A stretch of DNA of 64,000 nucleotides. Source: Sophora flavescens (lineage: Eukaryota; Streptophyta; Magnoliopsida; Fabales; Fabaceae). Position 1 is the first letter of the stretch. Each line of letters starts with the position of its first letter. Location of the stretch: positions 137,127,847-137,191,846 of the forward strand of contig CM061064.1 of NCBI GenBank assembly GCA_030762895.1, in the 5' to 3' direction. Shown piece by piece: positions 31,401 to 45,100 of the stretch. The notes below the pieces were generated by a model, which had not been told where the DNA came from, did not search any database, and was given only the letters and a program-made list of their open reading frames with translations. The position numbers and the translations under genes were made by a program.

Positions 31401-34400
31401 ATTCTTGCTAAGTTTAATTTTATCAAAACCCCAAATTGATTTTGAAACCCTAACCCTAGCTTTTGATTTCTGTTTTGGATTTTAAAATTGAACCTTGTTT
31501 TATGCAATTGGGATTATGAATTAGTGTTTTCCTAAATAATTTCATTGTTCTTTGGTTAGAATGAGTTTTCCCCAAATTGCTCTATGAACTCTAAAGCCCC
31601 AAATTTGTTAATCTTGAAATTAGTTTCGTAATTATGAAATTAATTATGCCTTTATGCAATTGAGACTGTTAATTAATGATTTCTAAGGTTAATTTCATGT
31701 TCCTATGATTAAAGCTCATTTTCCCCAATTTTGATGATGAATCTTAATTTTCCCAAAACCGATTTTTATTGAAATTGGTTCCAATTTGTAAAATTAAGTG
31801 TTTAAATCAACTTAGAGTGAGTAGTTGATGGTGGGTACCTATTTATCTGATTTGTCTGGTTGTTGAAAATTCTTTGACTCCCTCTCCGGGATGTTGTCGT
31901 GGTTGTGTTTGCTTGGGGAAGCAGGTTTTACATTTTCGGGAGTTGACAGGAGCTGTCTAGAGGAAACTGGAACATGTTGCTAGGTGTTTAGAGGAAATTG
32001 GAACGTCAAGTTAGGGTTTAGCCTGGTGCACTTTCAATTTGAAGGAAGATAACTGTTGAAAACCAATGAAATGATATTCTCTTGTCTACAGGAGGTAAGG
32101 GGGGGAGTGAACCACATCACATCATATTGGTGGATGTGAAAATGGCTTTATTTATCTGGTTGTCAGAAAATCCTAAATTAAGGATTATCCACTTTGTTTA
32201 TTTAGTCCCTTATGATGACATGATTGTAGTGGTTAATTGTTGTTTGATTTATTTTTATTGTTGTGATTGCTTGGTTGGAAAATGATTTGTGACATTTTGA
32301 AAACCATCACTTGGATCATTGCATCAAAGTGAGGATTTTAATACTTGGTTATTACCAATAAACTAATTATTGTGGTTATTCGATATAACATGATATGTTG
32401 ATGCATATGAATAATTGTGAGATTGTTTGGTGAAGTGTAACCTTCAGTTTGGTTGTGATTGGCTTTTGGCCAAGTATGAATGGAAATGGGAGTTTAACTC
32501 CAATCCTTGAAATTTAAGCGACTTTAATATCCTTAAACGAGAAAAAGAATGTTAAATCCAAAATGGAAAAAGGATTAGTTTTGAACAATTATTTTGGAAC
32601 TTTGGTTTTTGGTTAAGGTTTTAGAAAAGGTTTAAGAAACATTTTGATCGTACGTCATGTTTTGAATTACCCAAGTGATACTTTAGAAACCGAAGAAATA
32701 AGTGTTTTAAGAATAAATAAAAACAAGAAGAAAGTGTTATTTTTCCAAAACTGTTTTTACAGTGTTTAAAACCATCTTAAAGAGTTCAATTGATTTCAAA
32801 AATGACTTTGATAGTTGTTTAGGTCATAAGGAAATAAATCATGTTTTAAGGGGCAATGCAATTTGAGTTTTAAAGAGTTCAAAATGGTCAACTGGATCAA
32901 AAGTAAATAATTCGACCAACACTATTTTTGGGAGTTGGAAACTGTTTTTGGCACTTAACTAAGTGTCCTAAGATTTCAAAATGAATTATTAACCTTTAGA
33001 ATCAAAGAGTTTGTGAAAAAGGAGTTACCCAAATTTCAAACTTAGAAGCTTTCGGTCAAGGTTTAGGACTTTTGAGTGAAATTTTATTCAAGACCTTACT
33101 ATGGTATTTTAATACCTTAAAATGAGTATTAGAACCTAGATAATTGATGATTTTGAGTAAAGGAAGCTTATTTTAAAAGTTTAGGGGTTTCGACCCTAAA
33201 TCAAGTAAAAAAAGGGAAAATCATCTTTCAATAATTTTACGGGATTTGTAATACTGTTTTGAAAGATTTGGTATCAATATACCTATTTTTCAATCTTATT
33301 TCCTAATGGTTCGGTTTTAACCAATGAGTGTTGTTTTTGAACTAAAAGGATTTTAGTCGTTACGACTAGTATTTCAAGTTAAATGGAAAACCTAAATCGA
33401 TGATGGCTTAGTGAAAACAAAGACTTAATGATTATGACTCATGGTGGAGCAAGACTATATGTCATAAAGTAAGGACGATTCACTTATCCTTACCTCCATA
33501 ATACTTAATGACAAAGAGTATTTTAAGGTTACTTGCTTGACAAGTAATCCTGTTCGGGAATGGACTTAAAGAGGCATAATTGAGTTGGTGACGAATGACC
33601 AACCTTCATAATGTACTAAAGCGTTGAAACATGGATAGTCCAAAGAGGGGTGATTCCCAACAGGTTGGTACTGTCTGCTTTGCCTCTAGAATGGCTTTGG
33701 TTTCCGTAAGGAACCCCGAAATTTATCCTCTGGATAAATATGAACAAAATGGCTTTTGATTTCCGTAAGGAATCCCGAAATTTATCCGGTGGATAAATAT
33801 GAACCACACATCATTAACGACATTATTGCCTAAACACATAGTTGATACTATGTTCCGTAAGGCCTTTGTGCCTAGGAAGTTGAGCCAACATGCGCATGAG
33901 GACGTGCTAGTGACGATCTTAAATGGTCTTGGGGATGGTCAGGGTAGGAGGGTCACGAATGGCCAGTTGGTGATTCTTCTTGGTCGTGGCGTTCCATGCA
34001 ATACACCGACATCAACGACTAGATGCTAGCCGATCAAGGTTATTGAGAGTGTTTCACAATCAATTATAGTACCACTATGTGGCTGTTACTATTGAACGCA
34101 CAAGATGCCTAATATTGGCAGTTGTGAAACATGTGCTCTAATCACTCCTTCCGAATGTTCTCTTAGCTCCGGAGTTAGGGTCAAATATTCCTTGAGGCTT
34201 TGTAGGTATGAGACTATATAGTTTCAATCAGTTACCTCTGTTCTTGTGTCTCTATGAACTAACAGTGTCCAGTCATGCTTGATGAGATTATGGTTACGTT
34301 GATATTACGTACTGTTGGCTATACATGCATGTGTTATTGTTACTTGTATATACTGGATTGTTTGACCGAGATATATGTTTACATGGATATGAATGTATGT

Positions 34401-35203
34401 TATGTGGTGTCGTGCTATTTTCATATCTTCCATATACTGTGATGTTTGGGAATCTCACCTCCTTATTTTTATATTGTCTATGTCATCTGGCTATGTGCCT
34501 TCTATATTCTTTTGAGAAGACTGAGATGTCAAGGTGTCACTCGATGGATTCATCATAGAGGTTGAGGTTCGAACATGAAGATATGTTGAGGTTTCTAGTG
34601 GACATCTTCCAACATTCAGTGGTTCAAGATGATGGTCTTTGTGTTTTCTGTCATGCCTGACCTTTCTTTTCTTGAGACAGGCATGATTGTCGTTGGTCTG
34701 TAGGCTATGACTTTCTCTCAGGTAAGGGAAATGGCTTAGTCTGAGAGCTACTTTTGTAATGGCTCTAGTGATGTCTTTTGTGGCGAGGTCAGTAGTGGAC
34801 TCAAATAGAGTTTCCGCAAGATCTCATCAGTTGGGTTTGTCCTTCTCACAATGTACGAGAGAGGATGGTCTTTTATATTTTAGTTTGGCCAGCTTGGGAT
34901 GTCTGGGAGTTAATGTTACCGTTTATGGAGCTGCGACTGCAAGTATATTATATTTTAGGAGCTGCATCTCCATAGCTTTATGTTGGGTTTGTATATCTTT
35001 ATGTTTTCTGTTTTTGAGTCGGGTTGGGTTTTTATGTAAATGATTTTCGAACTTATAACCTTAATTGTTGATTATGAAATATTTTATTGTACATTTACTT
35101 GATTCCAAGTGTTTATACCGATGTCTTGCGAAAAAGAAAAAAATTACCCCAATATATTACAATGAATTTTAGTTAACCCACATTTTGACCTTAAAATGTC
35201 ACA

Positions 35204-35690
35204 GACAATGTAGCACTCGAGAGAGAAAAAATGGTTGAAGTGGCTGAAGAAGTAGAGGATGCAAAGCCATGTAAAGTGGCTGAAGAAATGAACTCAAATT
35301 ACCATTGAAAGTAATTGTTCTAATAAACTATTTGAATCGCCAACTACCTTGGTGTCAAAACTAAAGAATTTTTTTTGGATAAAGCAGGAGAAAGACGCAA
35401 AGCTTATGCTTCTATCCAACAAAAGGTAAAAGATTTATCGAACCCAAGGGATTGCTTTTTTAACATCACAATGGAAATTTTCTAGGTAACTAGGCCTCAA
35501 GACACCAAAGTTAAACAAGGTCGAGAAGCTCAAACAATAAAATATCTAAAGTAAGGGAGGTGTGTACAACTATGTTGTACGATTATAATCATGGCATGAA
35601 CCGTGAAAAACAAAGTTTAAGAAAAACGAATGTTGTTACTACAAATTTTATTTGAAACATAAAGCAAGTTGGACTAATGCTGAAAAATCT
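35204..35690. other. Intervening sequence, no feature identified
   Basis: AT-rich, with only short frames. A repeated AAGTGGCTGAAGAA pair occurs near 35240-35290. I see no gene or element signature. Confidence 0.3.
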
Positions 35691-36222
35691 AAATATCGCC
35701 TATACTCCAAAGTGAAATGTTGGTACCATTATAATGAGTCTTGTGTGGTATGTAAAAGACATGGAATTCACCCTATTTTACCTACTCAAGTATTTCAACA
35801 AAGAAGTTTATATGGAACAACTCCCAGGGTTTGTTGCTAATGGGAAATCTTCTAGTTTAGCTTATTGTATTTACAAATCTTTGTATGGCTTTCAACAATC
35901 TCCTATTGTTTGGTTTGGCTGGTTTAACATTGTAGTTCAATAGTTTGGTATGGTACACAATAAGATTGAACACTTCATGCTCTATCATTGTTCAACACAA
36001 GGGTGTATTTATTTCATCGTGTATGTCAACGACATTGTTATCATTGGTAGTGATCACCATGACATAATAAGTAAAAGAACATTTTTGTCATCACTTTCAT
36101 ACTGAAGGTCGTGGTGAACTTTGGTACTTCTTGTGAAAAGGGGTGTCATAATCCAAGCATGGCATACATATGTTTCTCATGGACATTCTTGAGGGAACAA
36201 CTATGTTGACACTCATATGGAT
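35691..36222 (+). pseudogene. Copia-6 reverse transcriptase fragment
   Basis: Plus-strand copia RT piece: EVYMEQLPGFVANGKSSSL, SLYGFQQSPIVWFGWF, then after stops FIVYVNDIVIIGSD, where the catalytic YVDD has become YVND. It is cut on the right by the LINE poly(T) at 36224. No LTRs or other domains remain nearby. Confidence 0.75.
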
Positions 36223-36223
36223 C

Positions 36224-37806
36224 TTTTTTTTTTGGTAGATAACAACAAAGAAAGAAAAACTATAACCTAGAAAAAGCAGTAGCTAGGGAGTCAGCTAACA
36301 AAACAATAAAGAGATCTTACGAAGGCTTATCTAAAATGATCCAAGCTTGATTGTCCTTAGCTCCAAGCTTAGCCATGTAATCTGCAGCTTGGTTTGCTTC
36401 CTGCAACATGTGTCTAATATCCACTTGACACTCACTGTTGATGAGGACCTGGATATCTTTAACAACATAAGCATACACATGAAAACTGAGATCAGTTGCA
36501 CCAGTGAGACCCACAGCTTCAAGGGAGTCCGATTCACAACAGAACGAGCTCCCATCTGTCGACCTAGCATAAGCCCATTTTTAATAGCTTGGAGTTCAGC
36601 ATGAAGATCCCATCCTTCTCCTATGGAACCATTAAAACCAGTCACCCAACGACCAAGATGGTCCCACATGACACCTCCAAACCCAGCTCTACCCGGATTA
36701 CCAAAGTTAATGCCATCCACATTGATCTTTATGGAACCTTCCTCAGGCGCTTTCCAACTGATCCACCTAACTTTCTTCATTGATTCCTACTTGTCTAACA
36801 TGAACACTGTCTTACAAGTGTGAGCCAAAGACTTTATTCTATGGCTCAAATCTATAGTCGTGAGCCTGTTTTGATTGAATACCTCCTAATTTCTAAAGCA
36901 CCCGACCCACCAGACGATACTTACAAAAGTGATCGAACACACGCCTGCACTACTAGCCGAGTTAAGATTGACCGAGAGCCAAATATTCACTTCCTAGTTC
37001 CAAAACTCCCCTGAAATGCCATAACCAAAAGCAACCTAAATCTGTTTCGCATAATCGCAATCCATGAAGCAATGAAGGACGCTTTCCTCCTCACTCCCAC
37101 ATCTAGTACATAGAGCTGATTCGAATATGTGTCTCTGGGATCATTGACTGTTTGTCGGGACAACATCATGGATAAGAGCCAAACCAAAACTTTAAGATTC
37201 TCAGGAATATGATGTTTCTAAACCCATCTCCAACCCACTCCATCTATCTGAGAAGTGTCTCTAATGGTGAGCCATTTATAACCTAATGCTGCATTATAAA
37301 CACCATTGGTTTCATAGTCCCAAATGAGCTAGTTAGGGGTGCCCCCATAAAGAGATAGAGGGACCCTGTGGATACACCAGCAGAGATCACCAAGCAAGAA
37401 GCCTAAAAGATCGAGATTCCAAGGTGGCGGAATCGATAATATTAGCCACTTTAAGATTTTTAAGCTCCTCTGGCACCGGCGTGATAAAGTCACTGAGAGG
37501 CCCCTCTTCGAACAACTTACCATACCACAAAGAGATTCTAGTCCCATCACCAACTCTCCAGCTCAGGCCGTCTTTTAGCAAAGCATTTGCTTTAGAAATA
37601 GATCTCCAACTAAAGGATGTTGAGTTCAGGCAAACATGATTCAGGATTTGTCCCTGCTCCCCCAAGTACATGTGCTGCATGAAACGAACCCAGATTTTGT
37701 CTTTAGACTGCACCACATCCCAAAATAGTTTTCCTAACATAGATGACTCACACTTCCTAGGATAATTTCCTTGGAGGTAACCTATCTCATAATTGTTCAA
37801 AGTCAA
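36224..37806 (-). pseudogene. 5'-truncated LINE (L1-type), RT C-terminal region and RNase H
   Basis: Minus-strand non-LTR retrotransposon remnant ending in a poly(A) (poly-T on the plus strand, 36224-36233). From 37806 leftward: WVRFMQHMYLGEQG, FSWRSISKANALLKDGLSWRV and GTRISLWYGK, the region after the RT. Then a zinc-finger reverse-transcriptase domain near 37120-37060 (LCTRCGSEEESVLHCFMDCD in one frame) and an RNase H domain at 36780-36331 (IKINVDGINFGNPGRAGFGG, LHAELQAIKNGL). Endonuclease and RT catalytic parts are lacking. A target duplication was not found. The 5' end abuts a Cassandra-like LTR at about 37805. Confidence 0.8.
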
Positions 37807-38101
37807 GCACGCTTAACTGTGGAGTTCTCAAGTGATGGGCTCCCGAAAAGAAGATGCATCTTGTTGATATAGATAGTACCAATCAATTCTCATAAGTCAT
37901 CCCCAACTGTATAGTCTCATACCTACAGTCTCAGGATCTTTCTCATTCCGGTGTGTAATCGATTCATTCATGTGTCCCTCTGCCTAGAAGCTTGCCAGGA
38001 GCCGCTCCTTATTTGTGCCTTCTTGCACCGACGATCACTCCCACCCTCGTCAGCCCCGGGTCTCACACCTCTCTTGAACGACGCACCCCAAGACCACCCT
38101 T
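37804..38101 (-). repeat. Cassandra-like LTR fragment with 5S rRNA-derived sequence
   Basis: On the minus strand AACTCCACAGTTAAGCGTG (complement in 37804-37828) closely matches the box A side of plant 5S rRNA (AACTCCGCAGTTAAGCGTG). It is preceded by a 5S-like CCCATCA segment. Cassandra retrotransposons carry exactly such 5S-derived pol III promoter sequence in their LTRs. The upstream part (38101 to 37860) fits an LTR body. The 5S-like part is cut off after GCGTGCTTG by the LINE, so this is neither a full LTR nor a 5S gene. Confidence 0.65.
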
Positions 38102-38292
38102 ATTCCTTGGCAGCGTTATTGTATACCACTTAACTAAGTGAATGCCTTTCCCTTCATTGCCCTTCCAAATGAACCTCCTATGGATCTAAATGCTAAACTT
38201 CTACAAAATAAGGGGAACCCTAAACCCTAAATGTTAAACAACCTCCCTTGGTGTCACACCTCTCTTGAACGACGCACCCCAAGACCACCCTT
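38063..38292. repeat. 39-bp perfect direct repeat, 191 bp apart
   Basis: Bases 38063-38101 and 38254-38292 are identical over 39 positions by eye (start TCACACCTCTCTTGAACG, end GACCACCCTT). The first copy lies at the start of the Cassandra-like LTR (minus orientation), so the second may be the remnant of its partner LTR. The spacer includes two telomere-like CCCTAAA units, which I take to be chance. Confidence 0.8.
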
Positions 38293-38299
38293 CACTTGT

Positions 38300-39182
38300 T
38301 GCATATCGATTGGATCTAATACAAGCGATTAACTGCAACATGTAAGAGCCCCTTGTCCCCAAACAAACAGAGCAAAGGTACATTTTTTTTCAAAAAGAAA
38401 AAAGAAAAACAAGTGAAGGAATGAATCGATTAGTTTCCATAAACTGTATTTACATCGATTTAACGGTTTTTGCCATGATCAGACTACTTTCTCGATTCTC
38501 TAGTCCGACAGGAAAAATTAGACATCGAATCAATAGTCCTACCAGTTAAACCGATCTAGTTGGAACGATTTTTAAAACATTGCTTGAGTAATGATATGCA
38601 CAAATGTTGGTAATTTGTTGGTAATGATGATATGCACACTTTTAAACCGATCTAGGTGGGAATATTTTTATTTTAGAAATTTGTCAGAAAAGGAAAAGAA
38701 CTAAATAGTATATTTGAAAATACATTCTAAAAGGGAAAAGAATTAACTGAAAATAGATAAATGATATGCACATTTGTTGGTAATGACTATATTAATAGAT
38801 TTGAAATATAAAAACAATGCAAATTTTAAACATTGTTAGTAACGTTAGTCAGTAGCCACTAGAGAGGATAGAGGTTACGGAGATTGGAGAATGATTCAGG
38901 CTCATTAATGAATACTTTAATTTTATCGACGGGTTGATATCTACATTTCAAATGGCCTTCCATTTCCACTTTAAATTTCTCTTCCAAAACTCTCTACAAT
39001 GAGAGTCTTGGAAAACATATGTGACACATGTACAGTGTTGCAAACTAACTCGAATCACCTGTTCATTCTTTCGTTCAATTTGATCTGTTGAATCCTTTGA
39101 CAGTATAGTCCTCTGTTACTGGATTTTCAGACGCTTGTTTCAATTAAATGACTTGGGACGAGAGTAAGGGACCTTTTATCTG
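38300..39182. other. Downstream flank of the AVT6-like gene, no gene seen
   Basis: AT-rich sequence with short local repeats such as GATATGCAC.TTTGTTGGTAAT near 38595-38640 and 38760-38790. It should contain the 3' UTR of the transporter gene, but a poly(A) signal could not be fixed. Confidence 0.35.
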
Positions 39183-42100
39183 TTAATGCCAATATAATCC
39201 CATCGGGGACGATCCACGTGTTTTTCTGAGCTGGGCATTAAGATTACTGTATATGGCCACAATGTTTGAGAACACAGCAAGAAAAATCATGACAATGGAT
39301 AAGATTTTGTCCTTCTTAGTTGCAATGCCATGGGGATCCCTGAAACAGAAGAAATATAGATCAGTAAGGATAATGCCTCCACAGTTGATGTCGCTTAGAA
39401 GTCCCAACCAATTTGAAAAGAGTGAATTACTGTAACCCCCGTTGAGTCTTGGCTTAATTACACTCAGTAACCCTAACCCTCCTGTTGAAGTTTATGAACA
39501 TTTTACTGACCTCCTAAAAGCTGATGTGAAATTACAATGATCTTCCTTACATAAAGGTGTGTTACTTTTGAAATAAGCGGGTTGTCAATTGTAATTAAGT
39601 CAAACCTCAAGGGAATTGAGTATAATATTCCCAATTTAAGTACTAATAGCTTTGTTTGCCACTGAAATTAAATTCCAAGATCAACTTAAGCACCTTAAGA
39701 AATCCAGCATGGATTAAAAATTGTGAAGTGAAAAAAAAGAAAAAAAAAGAACAGCAACTCTACACCCCACCATTTCAGGCCTGCAAAATCGTGTTCAGAA
39801 TACTGAACCACTAGCATGCTACTATTCAGCCTTTTACAAAAACACGGCCATCTCTACAATTTAGTGTTATCCTATATACCGAGTGAAAACATAAATCAAA
39901 GCAATCCTCTGCCACTATGTTAAAATGGGGGTTGGGGAATGCCCAAAGTACTCAGCTCTGCATAAAGACAATTTCATTTTAATAGAAGTCAAGAGCCAAA
40001 AACACGAGCCATTGATTTCTAAGGAATGCCATTTGGCTTCATCCTGAAAGCAGTGACCTTAAAAACACTATATGTATATCTGCTCAATCACTCCTACAGG
40101 TTCACTACAAACACTTATAAAAATGAACATGATGAAATTACTAAAATATAATGAACATGATGCGACCTTTTACATAAAGTAAGAAAACCCACCTTAGAGC
40201 AATTGCGGCAGGGAACACAAACCCAAGGCAAACAGTCGCAGTTGCTCCAGTGAATTGAAAAGCATCCCAGATGCTAGGTATAAAATTTGCAGCCACATAA
40301 AGTAAAAAAATGAGGCCCGTGGTGATCAAGACAAACCGACGATTATCTAAATCCAAGGACCTAGCTGAAGGAAAGATAAGATCATCCAAATTGAAGCGCA
40401 ATGAGAAGAAGATAACTGGGAAAACAAGCATGAGGTGGATAGCATAGCTGATGCGAACAATGTCATTGAGCAAACTGCTGTAAGGGATGCCCAGGTCAGT
40501 ATCAAAGTTGGCCAGCACATCATCAAGAGTCGACTCACCAAATAGGAGAAATCCAAACATCGCTGTAAGAATATAGATACTCGAACACAGAACCAGTGAT
40601 GCACGCATGACTGATTGTATCAGGGATGAGTCTCCTAGCTCATTGTCTATTGTATGCACTGCAAAAGACAGAAACTCTGGTGGTTAATATTATACTAGTA
40701 CTTAAAATGGCTAAAATTATGGTACAAAATACAAGGAACATAAAAGGAGAAATCATTGTATTAATACTGAACTCAGACCTGTATCAAAGTGATAACAGAT
40801 CTGGATTTTTGTAACTACAAGGAAGAATTGCAGAAAGCAAGAAAAGAAACGTCTGGGCAGATTCGAGAGTGCCCAATTCTCTCCCAAGTCCTAACCAATT
40901 TCCAGCCTACCCTCCAAATTCCGAAATCCCTCCTCATACAGGCATACGCCCATGCTCTATCTCCAGTCTCCCCACTGCCAACTCAGCAGTTGGTTACCTA
41001 ACAAATTCCTCTCCTTTTTTTCTCTCCTAATTATGATCCCCTGCACCGCATCTTTTTCTTCTCCTTACATACAACTCAGTTATTCTAGGCATTGTTGTGA
41101 AAATCGAGATTCTAGCGAGGATCGGGAGGGGGATGGAAGATCGTAACAAGGATCGTAAGATCCTAGCTAAAGTAGAAAATTATACTTGTACATGTACATA
41201 TGCATGAAAAACAATGTAGATAAGGAAAATCCATAATCATAATTCAGAAGAAACCAAATCCAATACATAACACAAGCATAATAAGTTCATAAACATAAGT
41301 TCTTAATAATAAAATAAGACAAAAGCATAAGAAGTTCATAATCAAAATCAAGTCAAGCTAACTCTAGCCATCTAATCTAAGAGAGAATTTAACATAATCT
41401 CAGGATAGTCATCCTCATCCATCATATCATCTTCATTCTCATTTATATCATCATCTCCAAGTCCTCCAACTATCTCATCAACATCATCATCAATAGGAAT
41501 CTGCAGATCATCTACAGGTGCACCACCAACACCAACATTGCCTCCAACATTTTCTGGGACCGTGAGATCTAAAATGTCTTCATCCAAAATAGGCAAATCT
41601 GAATTTACATCTTGTACATTCTCCTCCACAATCCAATCATCATCAGAAGAAACATCTTCAATGTTGTAGTTATTTGCTTTCCTAGCTTCCTTCTTCTTGT
41701 TCAATCTTGAATTAGCCATCACAAATACCACATCATTCATGGTCTTTTGCTTCAAACGGTTCCTTTTCTTGGTGTGGACCTAAATAATCATGAAAACAAT
41801 TAACTCATAATAGGTACTAGGTAATTCTAAGAATGAAATTAATTGTGCTTCATAATTCAAGTTCTTACCATCTCAAAGACACTCCAATACGTTCGCAGCC
41901 GGATGAACTACATGCCAAACTCAATACCCGAATAGCAAACTTCTGCAATTCTGGACACTCATCACCATAAGACTCCCACCATTGTGCTGGAGTTTTGATT
42001 TGAAGTGCATGTTGAGCTATTGGATGACCAAAAAATCCCTTTTTGAACTTGAAGTGCTCAAGCTGGCGATCCAACTTCCCTATTTCTTCAATGTCTCCCA

Positions 42101-45100
42101 CCATTCTTTGGAAACAATCATACAATCCTCTCTTGACTTCCCAATCCGAATTAAAATTAGGACCATAATACAACATGGGGTTAAGGTAGTAGCCTGCAGC
42201 ATGCAAAGGCCTATGCAATTGGTTGTCCCATCTTTGATCAATGATTTCCCAAATAGGAGTGTAGCTAAGAATGAATAAGAAATTAATTAGTTTCCAAAAT
42301 AAGTCTACAAATCATATCATTGAACAAGTGGAAGATAATTACCTTTTACTAACGCCATTGAAGGCACTTTGTATCATCTCTTTAGCTTGGTCCATTCCTT
42401 CATAAATGAAGCCCATGGCTGGCTTCTCATCCCCATTTACCATTCGCAGCACCTTAATTAGGGGATAAGCACCCTTCAAGCAGTTGACAATGTCCTTCCA
42501 AAACCCCTTATCAGTGACATGTTCTTCCACATGTTTCCCATCCCTAGTCTTTACAAATTGGCTTTCACTCCATTCCTTGGATGTGAACATTCTAATTAGG
42601 GAACCCTTATTATCATGCAAGCATCCCAAGGTAAGGTAAGCAGTGGCAAAACGAGTAGCAGCTGGTCTAATCAATTCTCCTCCCTTAGTCAAATGATGCA
42701 ACAAAGACATAAGACCAGTTCTGGAATAGATGTAGGTTGTAAGCTTCTTACCACTTGCAATTGTCTCTTTGTGAAGTGGAATCTTCTTCTCAAAGTCTTC
42801 CAACATAAGGTCAATGCAATGAGCCGCACAATGAGTCCAGTACAACTTCTCCCTCTTCTGCATCAACAAATCACCAGCTGCCTTGTAGTTAGCCGCATTG
42901 TCCGTTTGGACAACATTTTCTACCCCAACCTCTTCAACAACCTCATCCATCATTCGAAAAATCTTGTCAGCTGTCTTGGTAATGTTGGATGCATCAACAG
43001 ACTTCAAAACAACAGTTCCCTTAGGACTATTAACTAAGAAGTTCAATATAGTCCTCTTCTCTTATCGGTCCATCCATCTGTCATTATCGTGCAACCCGCT
43101 TTCTTCCAAAACGCTCTATGATCCTCCAAGCTCTTATCAGTAAGATCAACTTCTTGCTTCAGATACTTCACCCTAATCTCATTGTAGGATGGTGGCTTAA
43201 ATCCTATACCATGCCGGGCAACTAATTCAAACATCTTCGGAAACTCATCACTCTTTCCCACATTAAAAGGAATAGCATTTCTGTAAATGAATCTGCCTAT
43301 TTCTAGGCATGCCTTCTCCCTCAAGCTCTTCTTGAATACACTATTGATTGTGGGTTGAGAGCTAACTCCCCTCTTCTTGAAAAAGTCATCAGAAGTCTCT
43401 TCCCTCTTTCTTTTTCCATCCTCATCAGCTGCTGCACTAGCACCTCCTTCATACTCATTTTGGCTTGACTTATTGATGAGTCTCTTTTGCAATGAAGTCA
43501 CAATGTCCCACATTTCTTTCCTAACTGTATCGGGCACTGACCTACAAGCAAGCTCCAACATCCTTTGCAGTCCCTGCCAAATGATGCTTCATACGGTAGA
43601 CTCCCCCGGTTATCCTTCTCACAATATTTACATTTTATTTTTCTTGCATCCCCATCCACTGAAACCCCATGCTGTCATGCCACATCAGACCTAGTCCCAG
43701 AAGCTTTCAGATTAGTCTTGCCACTCCCACTCATACCAGCTTCATCCCTATTAGCAGGAGCATTTGAAGACAATGTTGTCCTTCAAATAAGAACTGAGCA
43801 GAAACAGAGATGTCGAAAACGCATCTGAGATGAAGAAGACAGTGATGAAGAACAAGGGACCGCGCGCGTCTAAGAGAGGAAGAGAGGAAGGGGCGGCGGC
43901 GGCGGGGGTGTGTCCGGGAGAGGAAGACGACGGCGGTGGACCAATTTCTGAGAGAGGGAGAACGGGGTTATCAAATGGAATGGAATACGGGGCTGTCGAA
44001 TGGGAATGGAGAACGGGGTTAAGGTCTTCTTACTTTTAACCCGTTAAAAAATTACTGGGTTGTAAAAACCCGGATTTACGAAACGGGTCGAAAACAAAGG
44101 CCCAACCTGAAAACGAAAGGGAACAGATCGGGTGAAACGCAAAACGCGCCGATCTTCCGATTTTTCGAGTAAAATCGTCGATTACAGACCGATTTAAGCA
44201 GAAGACGATCCTAGATGCGAGTTAGCACGAAACAAAGAGAGAAAATCGCAGAAACGCACGATCTTGCGATCTTGCTCTCGATCCTAACAACACTGATTCT
44301 AGGTTCCTATCAACACTCCCCTCCCCAGGACACTGTAATCAGTAACAAGCAATAGTCTACATCCAACCAAAGAAACATAAACAGTAAATTATGATCATAT
44401 GAAATTAACAAGCAGTGATCCAACCAAAGAAAATAATAGCAAAGAAAGAAATAGCTGCAAAAACAGTGATCCAACCAAAGAAAGAATACTTTTTAGTCTC
44501 CTTCAAGACACAAGTTACATATTAACATGTATATGTAAACATAACAATAAATTCATATCATCATATGCATGTAAATGCATAAATGCAATTAATTATAAAA
44601 GAATGAAATTATCAAGAAAAAAAAACTTCTCGGTTCTGACAACTATATTTCACTTCAACTACACCAAAGTCATATTTTATGTTTGACATACAACCATCTC
44701 CATTTTACAGTGTTTAACATCCACATTTAAATTGGAAATTTGGGACTTCTCAACAAGAGCAAATTGCAAATTTTAAAATTGAAGGATTCATTCAGGTAGC
44801 TTACCATTGTAATGGCAAACAAATGCTGTCACAAGAACTGGAACTGCTGTAAAGAGATTCCATATAGATGTAACACTAGTAATATTAGGGAGCAATCTGG
44901 GACTCGATATACTGCCGTTAAACAATTTAATAAATGTGATTCCTGCAGTTATGACTAGAAAAACAATTGCCAGAGCCACAGCTAAAGCAGAAGTATATCT
45001 CAGTGAATCTGCATGCATAAAAAGTGAAAGGTTATTCACTTACAAAAACCCACTTACCAAATGCTACACTTATAACATGTTGGTCCCCGAGCATGTTTGG

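Larger units (their letters stand above)
28901..35203. repeat. Long LTR-like sequence, probable giant solo LTR, carrying hAT-3
   Basis: Begins TGTAACATCCC and ends AATGTCACA. Without hAT-3 and one 8-bp duplication it is about 4.8 kb. It contains no gag or pol, only short scattered frames, and its long low-coding composition fits the very long LTRs of some gypsy elements. It sits between gypsy pol scraps on the left and unrelated sequence on the right. I could not find a matching 5-bp target duplication (AGAGT against GACAA), so boundaries and the solo-LTR reading are tentative. Around 33650-33790 a 40-60 base segment containing CCGTAAGGAA, CCCGAAATTTATCC and GGATAAATATGAAC occurs twice. Confidence 0.4.

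Noticed and set aside
37804..37828. 5S rRNA gene
   Set aside because: Only one part of 5S is present and it lies within a Cassandra-like LTR cut by a LINE; the full 120-base gene is absent.
38215..38232. Telomere-like CCCTAAA repeats
   Set aside because: Only two units in a row; too short for telomeric sequence and likely chance.
40626..41146. Plus-strand open frames within the AVT6 locus
   Set aside because: Antisense to exon 4 and intron 3 of the transporter; no protein features.
43377..44039. Plus-strand frames in the right part of hAT-4
   Set aside because: Antisense to the transposase N-terminus and the GC-rich subterminal region of the element.
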